This document shows positions 1-8,851 of a stretch of 64,000 nt of DNA, in pieces. Under the pieces are notes generated by a model. That model was not told the DNA's origin. It ran no database searches and saw nothing but the letters and a program-made list of their open reading frames with translations. Source of the DNA: Hyphomonas beringensis (GTDB lineage: Bacteria > Pseudomonadota > Alphaproteobacteria > Caulobacterales > Hyphomonadaceae); the NCBI RefSeq assembly GCF_000682755.1, contig NZ_AWFF01000034.1, positions 1 to 64,000 of the forward strand. The letters run 5' to 3'. Numbering within the stretch: the first letter of the stretch is position 1; the number at the start of each line of letters is the position of its first letter. The translations under genes and the position numbers were made by a program.

Positions 1-82
1 AAGCTCTGGCTGATGTCTGCTGAAATGACGCCTGCCTGACCGGACCGCTTTGCGGGACCGGGCGGACGTGCTGGAATGGGCT

Positions 83-1024
83 CTACAGCTTGCAAGCCTC
101 ATCATATTCCGCGCGCAAGCGCTCGATAATGTCCGCCGCCGGTTCAATCTTGCGAACGCTGCCGACGCCATGGCCCGCCGACCAGACATCCTTCCAGGCC
201 TTGATCTTGGAGTCTGAATTGGAAAGGTCCATCTTGCCGTCTGAAGACGGCCCGCCATAGGAAACGCCCATTTTATCAAGGCTCTGGCGTAGATAATTGG
301 CATAGGCCCCGGTCAGGGAATTGCTCAGAACCAGATCATTATAGGTCGCCGCCACAAGCATCTCGCGATATTCCGGTGTCGCAAGGCTCTCTTCGGCGGC
401 GATGAAGCTGGTGCCGACATAGCAAAGGTCTGCGCCCAGAACTTCCGCCGCCCGAAGCGCCCGGCCTGTGCTGATCGATCCGGCAAGGATCACCACGCCG
501 TCAAAGAATTCCCGTACCGCCGGGACAAAGGCAAATCCGGACATCGCGCCCGTATGGCCGCCCGCGCCAGAGGAAACGAGCGCCAGCCCGTCGGCGCCTT
601 TCTCCACCGCCTTGCGGGCATGGTCCAGGCTGTTCACATCGGCAATCACCAGGCCGCCATAATCATGAACCACATCAATCACCGGGTCCGGTCCGCCAAG
701 CGCGGTGATCACGATCTTCGGCTTGTGATTGCGGATCAAATCAATCTCGTCGGCCAGACGGTCATAGGATCTGTGTGTCGTCAGATTCACCGCATAAGGG
801 GCGGCGGGCTCTTCAGCCTTCAGTGTACGGCCAAGATCGTCCAGCCACATATCCAGCGTCTCGATGGTGCGCGCATTGGGGAATGGAAAGGCGCCGACCA
901 CGCCATTCCGGCAAGTGGCCTTCACGAGGTCCGGTCCGGAGACCAGGAACATCGGTGCCGAAATGGCCGGAATGGAGAGCTTGCTCCGAATGCCCGCAAG
1001 GGCCTGAGACGCTGGCGCCGCCAT
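83..1024 (-). CDS. Nitronate monooxygenase family (2-nitropropane dioxygenase-like)
   Basis: The 313-residue product is an FMN-dependent TIM-barrel oxidoreductase of the NMO family. Visible features are GGHTG at residues 155-159, the phosphate-binding GSIS at 182-185 and GADLCYVGTSF at 198-208, all typical FMN-barrel elements. Length is normal for the family. It is the last gene of a leftward operon (SDR, carotenoid oxygenase, thiolase, NMO), 45 bp after the thiolase. Members oxidise alkyl nitronates, but many family members next to CoA genes act on other substrates. The neighbours suggest a catabolic or enoyl-reductase-like role, which is inference. The family is clear; the substrate is not. 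Confidence 0.85.
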   Translation of the reverse strand: MAAPASQALAGIRSKLSIPAISAPMFLVSGPDLVKATCRNGVVGAFPFPNARTIETLDMWLDDLGRTLKAEEPAAPYAVNLTTHRSYDRLADEIDLIRNHKPKIVITALGGPDPVIDVVHDYGGLVIADVNSLDHARKAVEKGADGLALVSSGAGGHTGAMSGFAFVPAVREFFDGVVILAGSISTGRALRAAEVLGADLCYVGTSFIAAEESLATPEYREMLVAATYNDLVLSNSLTGAYANYLRQSLDKMGVSYGGPSSDGKMDLSNSDSKIKAWKDVWSAGHGVGSVRKIEPAADIIERLRAEYDEACKL

Positions 1025-1069
1025 CGGTCAACCTTTCTGTCGTAGTGTATGTTTTGCCGAAACGGAGGC

Positions 1070-2305
1070 TTAGTCTGCCGCTCCGATGACAAAGGAACAA
1101 TTGGTCGTGCCAGAGCCGCCGACATTGAACGTTGCCATGGTTCTGGCGCCTTCAACCTGATAGTCGCCCGCCTGGTCTGTCACCTGACGATAGGAGTCCA
1201 GCATCATCCGAACGCCCGTTGCGCCAACCGGATGGCCCATGCCGATCAGCCCGCCCGACGGGTTCACCGGGATCGATCCGCCCATGGCAATCCGCCCATC
1301 CTCAACCGCCTTCCAGGCTTCGCCCGGCGCGGTGATACCGAAATGCTCAATCGCCATGTATTCCGTGATGGAGAAACAGTCATGCGTCTCGATCGCGTCT
1401 ACTTCCTCCACACCGGAAATGCCGGCGCGGGTATAGGCATCGGTGATCGCCTTGCGGGTCCAGGGAAGCACGTAATCCTGGTCGCGGCTTTCCTCCAGCT
1501 TGGTCTCCATCAGCAGCGGTGCCGTCGTGTGGCCCCAGCCGCGGATGACCGCCAGCTTGTTGAAATCAATATCGCGCTCTTTTGCGTACTGACGTGCGCG
1601 CTCTTCAGAAGCGAGGAAGATAACCGCCGCACCATCCGTAACCTGTCCGCAATCCTGACGGCGCATCCAGCCATCGATCACGGGGTTGGCTTCGTCATCG
1701 GCTGTGAAGCTCTTGTCTGTGAACTGCCATTTCCGCGCTTGAGAGTTCGGGTTGCGGCGGCCATTCTCGAAATTGATTTTCGAGATGCCCATCAAGTGGT
1801 CGTAGTTCAGTCCGTAGCGCTTTTCATATTCATCGCACAGATCAGAGAACATGGCCGGCCAGAGATATTTGCGGCCCTGAGCCTCTCGGCCAACCCAGGC
1901 GGCTGCGCCCAGATTTTTCGCGGCCTGTTCGCCGTCCACATTCCGCATCAGTTCGATCCCGGCCACACAGGCGAGATCATACTTTCCGCTCTGGATATCT
2001 GCCATCGCGGCCAGTGCGGCGAGCGAGCCGGACGCGCAAGCGCCTTCATGGCGAGAGGCCGGCATGCCGGCAAAGTCCGGATGTACATGACCGAAATATC
2101 CGCCCAGCATGCCCTGGCCGGTGAAGAGTTCGGCCACGAAGTTTCCGACATGGCCGACTTCGACATCCTTGGGCTCAAGCCCGGTCTTGTCGAGGGCGCT
2201 CAGAACCGTTTCGGAAAACAGGTCGAAAAGGCTTTTGTTCGCGCGGGTCCAGTTAAGCGAGAAATCACTTTGTGTTCCGCCGAGAATATAGACTGGTGCC
2301 GTCAT
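1070..2305 (-). CDS. Thiolase family protein (SCP2/acetyl-CoA acetyltransferase-like)
   Basis: The 411-residue protein has the thiolase fold. The acyl-accepting cysteine is C90 in HEGACASGS. It also carries an HDCFSITEY block and GMGHPVGATG with its catalytic histidine. The C-terminus has GGSG instead of the classical CxGGG, as in SCPx/SCP2-type thiolases, so it lacks the second cysteine of degradative thiolases. It lies 44 bp after the carotenoid-oxygenase gene and 45 bp before the NMO gene. The likely role is thiolytic cleavage of a side-chain or ring-opened CoA ester. The exact substrate cannot be read from the sequence. Confidence 0.85.
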   Translation of the reverse strand: MTAPVYILGGTQSDFSLNWTRANKSLFDLFSETVLSALDKTGLEPKDVEVGHVGNFVAELFTGQGMLGGYFGHVHPDFAGMPASRHEGACASGSLAALAAMADIQSGKYDLACVAGIELMRNVDGEQAAKNLGAAAWVGREAQGRKYLWPAMFSDLCDEYEKRYGLNYDHLMGISKINFENGRRNPNSQARKWQFTDKSFTADDEANPVIDGWMRRQDCGQVTDGAAVIFLASEERARQYAKERDIDFNKLAVIRGWGHTTAPLLMETKLEESRDQDYVLPWTRKAITDAYTRAGISGVEEVDAIETHDCFSITEYMAIEHFGITAPGEAWKAVEDGRIAMGGSIPVNPSGGLIGMGHPVGATGVRMMLDSYRQVTDQAGDYQVEGARTMATFNVGGSGTTNCSFVIGAAD

Positions 2306-2349
2306 TGTTCTTGATCCTTGTTCGTATCAGCGCCGAGCGCGGAGATGGC

Positions 2350-3819
2350 CTAAACGGTAACGAGTTCGTCCTTGTTCGCCCAGGTCGCGTGCGTGCCGCT
2401 GGAGATGCGATGCGGCAGGATGATCCGGCAAACCGGACCGGCCGAAATGTTCTGCGCGTCGATCAGGGCGCATTCGGAGCGGTCAGTCACCGTATCAATG
2501 ATGAAGCTGACGAGATAGCCGTCATCCTCCGATTTGGCATTGATGCGCGGCACGAAAGGCGACTCGCTGGCATAGCGGCCGTCTTCCAGCATGAAGCTTT
2601 CAGAGTCTCCGGTTTCCATGTCGTGCTTCACGATTCCATTGAACAGGAACCAGCCCGGCTTGGTCGTGGTGGAGTAGAGATAGCGGGATTTCTTGCCGGC
2701 GTAATGCTGGTTGAAAGAGCCGAATTCCAGAATCCGCTCATCCAGATGCTCTTCGGTTGTCTTGCCGGTGACCATGTTGAAGCGCCAACGGTGCAGCTTC
2801 GGCCGGAAGGAATGCTCATCAATATTGGCGAGCAGTTTGCCAAAACGCTTGTCGAGCCCCGGAACATCTAGCGGATCGGGATCCGGGTTTTCCTGGAAGT
2901 AGCCGTCCAGGATGATTTCGTCGCCTTCTTCCCAGGCATTCATCCAGTGAAGAACATAGGTTGGCGCGGCTTCGAACCAGCGGATTTCATTCGGGCTGCC
3001 ATAGCGCGGCACAATGGCGAAGCGCGTTGGCAGGTCCGGGAAATAGCCGTTTGCGTGAATGCCGGCTTCCAGCAGGTCCGGCCGCCAGAAGAGGGGCAAG
3101 TCCACCAGGATGGAGTAATTCTCCGTAAACGCCATATCGTGCGGCAGGCGCGCGCCGGGCAGTTCCACGGGAATATAATGTTTCAGCTTGTTGTCAGCGC
3201 CAACCACACCATAATGCATGTACGGCGCGTCCTTGCCGTAATTGAAGAACAGCAATTCGCCTGTCGCGAGGTCCACTTTCGGGTGAGCGGAGATGCCTTC
3301 CTTCGGCACCCAGTCTGCGGTGCCGGTGGTTTCCAGCGTTTCCGGATCCACCATATAGCCTTCGCCGCACATATAGAAGGTAGAGAGGATATGCCCGGCA
3401 TGAACCACAACATCCGTAGACGATGAATCTTTCATCCGGCCGCGCGCGCCCCAGCCTTCCTGTTCGGATTTTGCCGGATTGCCGGCAATTCCTGTCCAGA
3501 GAGAACGGCCAGCCTCGGTTTCGGCCTGCAAGCCCTTGGTGTGGACCAGACGGTTTGAGTATTTCGCCTGCCCATTATGGAAAGACATGGCGTGCAGCAT
3601 GCCGTCCCCGTCAAAGGGGTGGTAGACGCCAATCGCCTCGTGCACGGGGTTTTCGGTGTTACGAACATAGATGCCGGAAATATCCTTCGGGATTTCCCCG
3701 ATGACTTCCATGTCCACGGCATCCACTTCCTCACGGCAGGGCGTCCATGCGCCATTGAGGTAAGGGTGCTCGTTTGGCGGAATCTTGAAGTCGATTTCGT
3801 TTTTATAAAGAATGGTCAT
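2350..3819 (-). CDS. Carotenoid/stilbene cleavage dioxygenase (carotenoid oxygenase family)
   Basis: The 489-residue protein is a non-haem Fe(II) seven-bladed beta-propeller oxygenase. The four iron-ligand histidines are at H179 (ISAHPKVD), H227 (LPHDMAF), H291 (YVLHWMNAWEEGD) and H477 (GTHATWANKDE), each in the family's usual context. Length is standard for bacterial lignostilbene or apocarotenoid dioxygenases. There is no signal peptide, so it is probably cytoplasmic. The operon and the divergent feruloyl-CoA-synthetase-like ligase favour cleavage of a stilbene- or phenylpropanoid-type double bond followed by CoA activation of the product. A carotenoid or apocarotenoid substrate remains possible. 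Family certain, substrate inferred. Confidence 0.9.
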   Translation of the reverse strand: MTILYKNEIDFKIPPNEHPYLNGAWTPCREEVDAVDMEVIGEIPKDISGIYVRNTENPVHEAIGVYHPFDGDGMLHAMSFHNGQAKYSNRLVHTKGLQAETEAGRSLWTGIAGNPAKSEQEGWGARGRMKDSSSTDVVVHAGHILSTFYMCGEGYMVDPETLETTGTADWVPKEGISAHPKVDLATGELLFFNYGKDAPYMHYGVVGADNKLKHYIPVELPGARLPHDMAFTENYSILVDLPLFWRPDLLEAGIHANGYFPDLPTRFAIVPRYGSPNEIRWFEAAPTYVLHWMNAWEEGDEIILDGYFQENPDPDPLDVPGLDKRFGKLLANIDEHSFRPKLHRWRFNMVTGKTTEEHLDERILEFGSFNQHYAGKKSRYLYSTTTKPGWFLFNGIVKHDMETGDSESFMLEDGRYASESPFVPRINAKSEDDGYLVSFIIDTVTDRSECALIDAQNISAGPVCRIILPHRISSGTHATWANKDELVTV

Positions 3820-3840
3820 GAGCTATGTCCGTTATAATAA

Positions 3841-4581
3841 TTATTTTGCCATACGGGCGGCCATGGATTCCGCCAGGCCGTGCGGATCGCGTGCCAGGAA
3901 GGCGCGAACGCTAACGGCATGCGGGTCCGTGTCATGTTCATTGATATTGTTCTCAATCGCCACAATTCCAGATTTTCCGATATCGGAAGGCAGGGCTTGC
4001 TTCATGTTCTTGATATGCTCTGCCATGCGCGTTTTCACAGAGCCTACGATCAGGGCGGCAACGTGAATATTCCTTGAGCGGAGTTCTGCGCGCAGGCAAT
4101 CTGATGCCGCACGCATTGCAAACTTGGAGGGGCTGTAGCCGCCCATGTTCGGCACGGCGACAATGCCGCCCGCCGAGAGGACGTTCACGATCGTGCCGCC
4201 GCCATTGTTCTCAATGATTGGCGCAAAGGCCCGGCACATGGACATGGTGCCAAAGAAATTGACCTCCATCTCTGATCGCATGTCATCCATGGTCGGCGCG
4301 GTCATCAGCGTGGTCATGTGGAACACGCCAGCATTGTTGACCAGAAGATTGACGTCCGTAGCCTTGCTGGCGGCTGCGGCAACTTCCTCGGGATTGCTGA
4401 TGTCCAGCTTGAGGACTTCGATCTTGTCCCCAAGGTCTGCGTAAGATTCAGGGATGTCTTCCGGATTGCGTGAGCCGACATAGACCTTGCGAGCGCCTGC
4501 GTTCAGCAGCTCTTCGACAAACCCCTGACCGATGCCGCGATTTCCCCCGGTGACCAGCGCCGTACAGCCTTCAATTTTCAT
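3841..4581 (-). CDS. SDR family oxidoreductase
   Basis: This is a 246-residue classical short-chain dehydrogenase/reductase. It has the cofactor motif TGGNRGIG at 11-18, NNAG at 82-85, catalytic S136 and the Y149-x3-K153 pair (YSPSK). It is the first gene of the leftward operon, 21 bp before the carotenoid-oxygenase gene and divergent from the acyl-CoA ligase at 4767. A likely role is oxidation or reduction of the aldehyde or alcohol made by double-bond cleavage, but SDR specificity cannot be read from motifs. Confidence 0.88.
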   Translation of the reverse strand: MKIEGCTALVTGGNRGIGQGFVEELLNAGARKVYVGSRNPEDIPESYADLGDKIEVLKLDISNPEEVAAAASKATDVNLLVNNAGVFHMTTLMTAPTMDDMRSEMEVNFFGTMSMCRAFAPIIENNGGGTIVNVLSAGGIVAVPNMGGYSPSKFAMRAASDCLRAELRSRNIHVAALIVGSVKTRMAEHIKNMKQALPSDIGKSGIVAIENNINEHDTDPHAVSVRAFLARDPHGLAESMAARMAK

Positions 4582-4726
4582 TACGCTTCCTCTTTGTCAT
4601 CTTTCACGTCGTCAGCGCGCAATTTCGTGGAGTGCGTGTTCTGACGAGTTTTTATCTGTCGCTGTGTTCTCATGAGTACCAGCCTGTTGACTTTGATTGG
4701 AACAGACCCTCATCTTGCAGTCAATT

Positions 4727-4744
4727 GTAAAAACATACCCAGTA
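4727..4744 (+). promoter_or_regulatory. Candidate operator shared by two acyl-CoA ligase genes (copy 1)
   Basis: The element GTAAAAACATACCCAGTA ends 22 bases before the ATG at 4767. Fifteen of 18 positions match the element at 12033-12050, which also ends just before an acyl-CoA ligase start. Copy 1 also contains a small inverted repeat, ATACC-cagta-GGTAT. Because it lies between divergent genes it could control both the ligase and the leftward operon. The tandem HxlR regulator at 9884 is a candidate binder (inference). Confidence 0.45.
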
Positions 4745-4766
4745 GGTATATTCAAGTGGAGGAACC

Positions 4767-6566
4767 ATGTTGACCGAGAGTAAAGCCGAGACTGTCCCGT
4801 TCCGTGACGTCGCCTTTCCGCCGGTAGCGCTTGATCTGGAAACGCGCGATGACGGGACGATTCTCATGTCGACCGAGGCGGATCTGGAGCTGATCGCGCC
4901 AACAGTTCCACAAGGGTTGATGAAGGCGGCAGAGACCTGGCCGGACCGTGTCGCGATGGCTGAGCGCGCTCCGGATGGCGGTTGGGTGCGCAAGACCTAC
5001 AAGGACTTTGCGCGGGATGTACGCGCCTGCGCGCAATGGTTTCTGGACCAGGGCGCCAGCGCGGAAACGCCCCTGATGATTGTTTCCGGCAACTCCATCT
5101 CTCATGCGATTGTGCGCTTTGGCGCTCTGTGCGCCGGCATTCCTGTCGCGCCGGTCAGCGAGAATTATGTGCTGTTGGGGCGGGACAATGACTATGCCCG
5201 CCTGCGGCATGCGCAATCCATTGTGCAGGCGCGTTTTGTGTTTGCGGAGCGCGAAGCCCATGCAGTTGCCGCGCGGGAATGCCTGCCGGATGCGACGATC
5301 ATCTCACGTGAGAATGTTGCGGGCGATGCGAAACTGATTCCCTTCGGTGTGCTGACGGGCACGCCGGAAACAGACGCCGTGGACCAGGCCATAGCGGCAC
5401 TGCCCCCGGAAACCCATGCCGCCTATATGCTGACCTCAGGCTCCACCGGCATGCCCAAGGCAGTCGTGCAGACGCATGACATGATGATCGTATGTGTCTC
5501 CCAAAGCTGGTGGGCGATGAAGGACACAGGCACCTGGGACCGGGAGATTCTGGAATGGCTGCCGTGGAGCCATGTGTCGGGCTTCTATGTTTCCGTTGCG
5601 GCGTTGCTGGTGGGTGGATCGTATTATGTCGATGACGGGCGGCCCTTGCCCGGCATGTTCGACAAGTCGCTGCGCAATATTCGCGATCTGGAGCTGACCA
5701 CCTTTACCAGCGTACCGATTGGCTATGCCATGCTGGTCGAGGCGCTGGAGCAGGATGATGCACTGCGCGATCATTTCTTTGCGAAGATGCGCGTGTTGCT
5801 GTTTGGCGGCGCTGGCCTGCCACAACCGATCTATGACCGGCTGCAGGCGCTGGCGGTGAAGTCCACAGGCTCCCGCATTCTGATTACATCAGGGTACGGC
5901 GCGACGGAAACGACCTCCGGCTGTATGAGCATTTATTTCGAAACGGACCGTGTGGGCATCGGGCTGCCTCTGCCGGGTGTCAGCCTGAAGCTGGTGCCGA
6001 TGCAGGACCGCTATGAGCTGCGCATGAAGGGGCCGTGCGTGATGTCGCAATATTTGCGGCGGGAGGGCCTTGCGGAGAAGAGTTTCGATGAGGATGGCTA
6101 TTACTGCATCGGCGATGCGGCGGCGTTCAATGATCCGTCAGACCCGGCCAAGGGCCTGCAATTTGCGGGGCGTTTGTCGGAAGACTTCAAGCTGAGCACG
6201 GGCACCTGGATCAAGGGCGGGGAGCTGCGTGCGAATGTCGTGAAGGAGCTGGCGCCCTATGTGGCCGATGCGCTGGTCTGCGGGGAAGGTTATGACCGGA
6301 TCGGCATTCTGGCCTGGCCAACGGCGCAGGGCCTGAAGGCCAGTGAAGAAGAGATCCGGGAGCGGATTGAAGCCTATAATGCCAAGGCCAAGGGCTCAAG
6401 CCAGCGTGTGCGCCGGTTTGCCTTCCTGGAAGAACCGCCTGTTGCGGCGGCAGGAGAGGTGTCCGACAAGGGCTCCATCAACCAGGCCCTGTCGATCCGG
6501 CGCCGGGCCGACACAGTCCGCTGGCTGTATGCGGATCCTGTGCCGGAGGGCGTCCAGAGCTTTTAG
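4767..6566 (+). CDS. Feruloyl-CoA synthase-like AMP-dependent acyl-CoA ligase
   Basis: The 599-residue ANL-superfamily adenylating enzyme makes an acyl-CoA from a carboxylic acid, ATP and CoA. It has the P-loop TSGSTGMPKA from residue 223, GYGATETTS as core A5 and YYCIGDAAAF as core A7. FKLSTGTWIKGGELR is the form of the hinge region seen in feruloyl-CoA synthases, rather than the common GRxKxxIxxxGxxI. The start has a good ribosome site (GTGGAGGAACC). It is convergent with the DUF1295 gene, with only 3 bp between stops. With the divergent cleavage dioxygenase it probably activates an aromatic or related acid. Confidence 0.85.
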   Translation: MLTESKAETVPFRDVAFPPVALDLETRDDGTILMSTEADLELIAPTVPQGLMKAAETWPDRVAMAERAPDGGWVRKTYKDFARDVRACAQWFLDQGASAETPLMIVSGNSISHAIVRFGALCAGIPVAPVSENYVLLGRDNDYARLRHAQSIVQARFVFAEREAHAVAARECLPDATIISRENVAGDAKLIPFGVLTGTPETDAVDQAIAALPPETHAAYMLTSGSTGMPKAVVQTHDMMIVCVSQSWWAMKDTGTWDREILEWLPWSHVSGFYVSVAALLVGGSYYVDDGRPLPGMFDKSLRNIRDLELTTFTSVPIGYAMLVEALEQDDALRDHFFAKMRVLLFGGAGLPQPIYDRLQALAVKSTGSRILITSGYGATETTSGCMSIYFETDRVGIGLPLPGVSLKLVPMQDRYELRMKGPCVMSQYLRREGLAEKSFDEDGYYCIGDAAAFNDPSDPAKGLQFAGRLSEDFKLSTGTWIKGGELRANVVKELAPYVADALVCGEGYDRIGILAWPTAQGLKASEEEIRERIEAYNAKAKGSSQRVRRFAFLEEPPVAAAGEVSDKGSINQALSIRRRADTVRWLYADPVPEGVQSF

Positions 6567-6569
6567 GGC

Positions 6570-7370
6570 TTACCTGGAAGGGGGCAGCGGGAAGAAGCCG
6601 CTGACCCTTTTCTTGTAGGTTTCATATTCCGGATAGCGCCGCGACATGGAGCGTTCGAGCAGAGCCTTTCCAGAGGTGTGATAGAGGAAATAGATCATCA
6701 GGGCCGGGCTGAGGATCGTCAGGAAGCCCCACTGGCTTTCCAGGGCGATCAGTGTCAGGCCGGTCCACACGGCTGCGTCGCCGAAATAGTTCGGGTGGCG
6801 CGTCCAGCCCCACAGGCCGCGATCCATCAGCTTGCCCTTGTTGGCCGGATCTTTCTTGAATTGCTGCAGCTGGAAATCCCCGATGCCCTCAAAGATCAGG
6901 CCAATGGCGAAGATGGCTATGCCGGCATAGGCGAGCACGCCGAGTTCACCTTCCGGGAAGAGGAACCAGGGCGAGACGCCGAACTGGCCGATCTGGACAG
7001 GCAGGGAGACAAAGAAGGAAATCACGCATTGCAGGATGAACACATGTGTCAGGCTGCGCATGACGAACACTTTGTCGCCGCCCGCCTTTTCCCGCATGCG
7101 GACATATCTGAAGTCTTCTCCATGGCCGATATTGCGGCTGAACAGGTAGAGTCCCAGACGCATGCCCCAAAGCAGGACGAGGGCGGTCAGAAGTGTGGCG
7201 CGCAAGCTGTGATGGCCGAGTTGCAGCCAGGTCATCAGAGCGGGCAGGGCGCAAGCCGGGCCCCAGAAGATGTCCACGATACTGGCATTGCGGATTTTTA
7301 CGCTGATCGCCCAGAGGACGATAAACGCGGCAAGAGATATGCCGAAATTGATGGCGATGATTTGAAGCAT
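6570..7370 (-). CDS. DUF1295 / steroid 5-alpha-reductase-like membrane protein
   Basis: The 266-residue integral membrane protein has about six to seven hydrophobic segments, beginning at residue 2. The conserved GLWGWTRHPNYFGD (RHPNYFGD at 191-198) is the DUF1295/ICMT/5-alpha-reductase signature near the NADPH-binding site. These proteins reduce steroid-like or isoprenoid double bonds or methylate, and most bacterial members are uncharacterised. It is transcribed towards the acyl-CoA ligase and stands alone, divergent from the thiolase-like gene at 7614. It may reduce an isoprenoid or sterol-like compound (inference). Confidence 0.85.
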   Translation of the reverse strand: MLQIIAINFGISLAAFIVLWAISVKIRNASIVDIFWGPACALPALMTWLQLGHHSLRATLLTALVLLWGMRLGLYLFSRNIGHGEDFRYVRMREKAGGDKVFVMRSLTHVFILQCVISFFVSLPVQIGQFGVSPWFLFPEGELGVLAYAGIAIFAIGLIFEGIGDFQLQQFKKDPANKGKLMDRGLWGWTRHPNYFGDAAVWTGLTLIALESQWGFLTILSPALMIYFLYHTSGKALLERSMSRRYPEYETYKKRVSGFFPLPPSR

Positions 7371-7613
7371 GAAGCCTCCCCCGATTATTTTGTCTTACTT
7401 AAGCACAGGATGTCGCCAAAAAGCTATCTTGATCCCAAATGACTTGCAATACAGAACCTTGTGCGTGGGTGCTTTCGGAGGCATGTCATTCAATATCGCC
7501 GCGAATGCTGGATTGTCGTGTTGATGTTCGCGGTAAAACTGATCTAGGGTACGATAAAGCAAGTTTGTTTGTGTGAGTGAATTCGGGGGTGATCCCCCGC
7601 TGAGGAGGGCGCC

Positions 7614-8822
7614 GTGCAGGACGCATATATTTATCAGGCGCTGCGGACGCCGCGTGCGAAAGCGCGGGCAGAAGGCAGCCTGAAAGGGGTTCATCCGGAA
7701 GACCTGGTCGCGGGTCTGGTGCGGGAAATCGCCCAGAGGGAGTCTGTAGATTTAGACCAGAATTTGTCGCGGCTGACGCTTGGCTGTGTGGGACAGGTTG
7801 GCGCGCAGGGGGGGCAGATAGCACATCTGGCAAAGGCCAGCGCGGGACTGAACGGGAATGTTACGACACGTACACTGAACAATTACTGTGTCTCAGGGCT
7901 GTCTGCGATTGGCGATACGACCATGGCGGTAAGGGCTGGGGAAGACGGGCTGATGCTGGCCGGCGGCGTGGAGATGCTGTCGCGCGTTCCATTCCTGGCC
8001 GACAAAGCACCGGTCTATACAGAGCCCGCCCGCGCGGAGAAGCTGAACTGGCTGGCGCCGATCCTGGGGGCCGAACTGCTGGCGACAGAGGCCGGGTTCA
8101 CCAAGCAGGATCTGGATGAGATTACCGTGCGCTCTCACAAGAAGGCGGCGGCGGCCTGGCAGGCCGGACATTATGATACCGGCGTCGTGCCGGTGGTTTC
8201 CGAGACGGGAGAGATCGTCTGCGCTCGTGATGAGTGGGTGAAAGGCGACATGAGCCTGGAAGCGCTCGGCCGACGAGCGCCTGCCTTTGAGGAACTGGGC
8301 AAGGCAGGCGGCGAAGCCATCATGCTGCGTCACAAGCCGGAATTGGGCGAGATGTCCTACGTTCATTCCGTGTCAAACACGCCGGGCCTGTCAGATGCCG
8401 CGGCGTTGGTGCTGATGGGCGGGAAAGCCGCCGGAGAGGCCGCAGGCCTGACGCCCCGCGCGCGCGTGGTGGCCTATGCGGAGGCGACGTCTCATCCCGT
8501 AGACCAGTTCTGCGGGGGCTTCATGGCGATGGAGGAGGCGCTGCGCCGCGCAGGCCTGTCTCTGGATGATCTGGACCTGATCGAATTCATGGAAGCCTTT
8601 GCCGCCCCGCCCTTGTTCTTTGAACGGATATACAAGCCAGACATGGACCGGGTGAACGTCAATGGCGGACATTTGGCCATGGGGCACCCGATGGGCGCTA
8701 CCGGCGCCATCCTGACAACGACGCTGCTGCATGAACTGGAGCGCAGGGATGTCAGCCGCGGCATGGTGGTGACGCTCGCCGGTGGCGGTGTCGGCGCGGC
8801 GCTTGTGATTGAGCGCGTGTAG
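7614..8822 (+). CDS. Thiolase-like protein with altered active site
   Basis: The 402-residue protein starts with GTG at 7614, preceded by a strong GAGGAGGG site at 7602-7609. C92 (NNYCVSGLS) and GGHLAMGHPMGATG match thiolases. Two usual catalytic elements are changed: the NEAF block reads MEAF, and the C-terminal CxGGG reads LAGGG (TLAGGGVGAA), removing the second cysteine. It is followed 29 bp later by an SDR gene, as in beta-oxidation pairs. It may act in thiolysis of an unusual substrate or in another carbon-carbon bond reaction. The fold is sure, the activity is not. Confidence 0.85.
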   Translation: MQDAYIYQALRTPRAKARAEGSLKGVHPEDLVAGLVREIAQRESVDLDQNLSRLTLGCVGQVGAQGGQIAHLAKASAGLNGNVTTRTLNNYCVSGLSAIGDTTMAVRAGEDGLMLAGGVEMLSRVPFLADKAPVYTEPARAEKLNWLAPILGAELLATEAGFTKQDLDEITVRSHKKAAAAWQAGHYDTGVVPVVSETGEIVCARDEWVKGDMSLEALGRRAPAFEELGKAGGEAIMLRHKPELGEMSYVHSVSNTPGLSDAAALVLMGGKAAGEAAGLTPRARVVAYAEATSHPVDQFCGGFMAMEEALRRAGLSLDDLDLIEFMEAFAAPPLFFERIYKPDMDRVNVNGGHLAMGHPMGATGAILTTTLLHELERRDVSRGMVVTLAGGGVGAALVIERV

Positions 8823-8851
8823 CTTTCTGGCCAGGCCGGGAGAGGGCAGAG

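Noticed and set aside
1-39. Possible tail of a rightward gene (12 codons ending in TGA at 37-39)
   Set aside because: Too short to test; any sequence would give such a fragment by chance.
40-62. Hairpin-like CCGGACCGC-TTT-GCGGGACCGG
   Set aside because: The stem has unequal bulges and no T-run in either direction, so a terminator call is not supported.
1049-2314. Plus-strand open frame of about 420 codons
   Set aside because: It is antisense to the thiolase gene, whose catalytic motifs are plain; no ribosome site or domain supports it.
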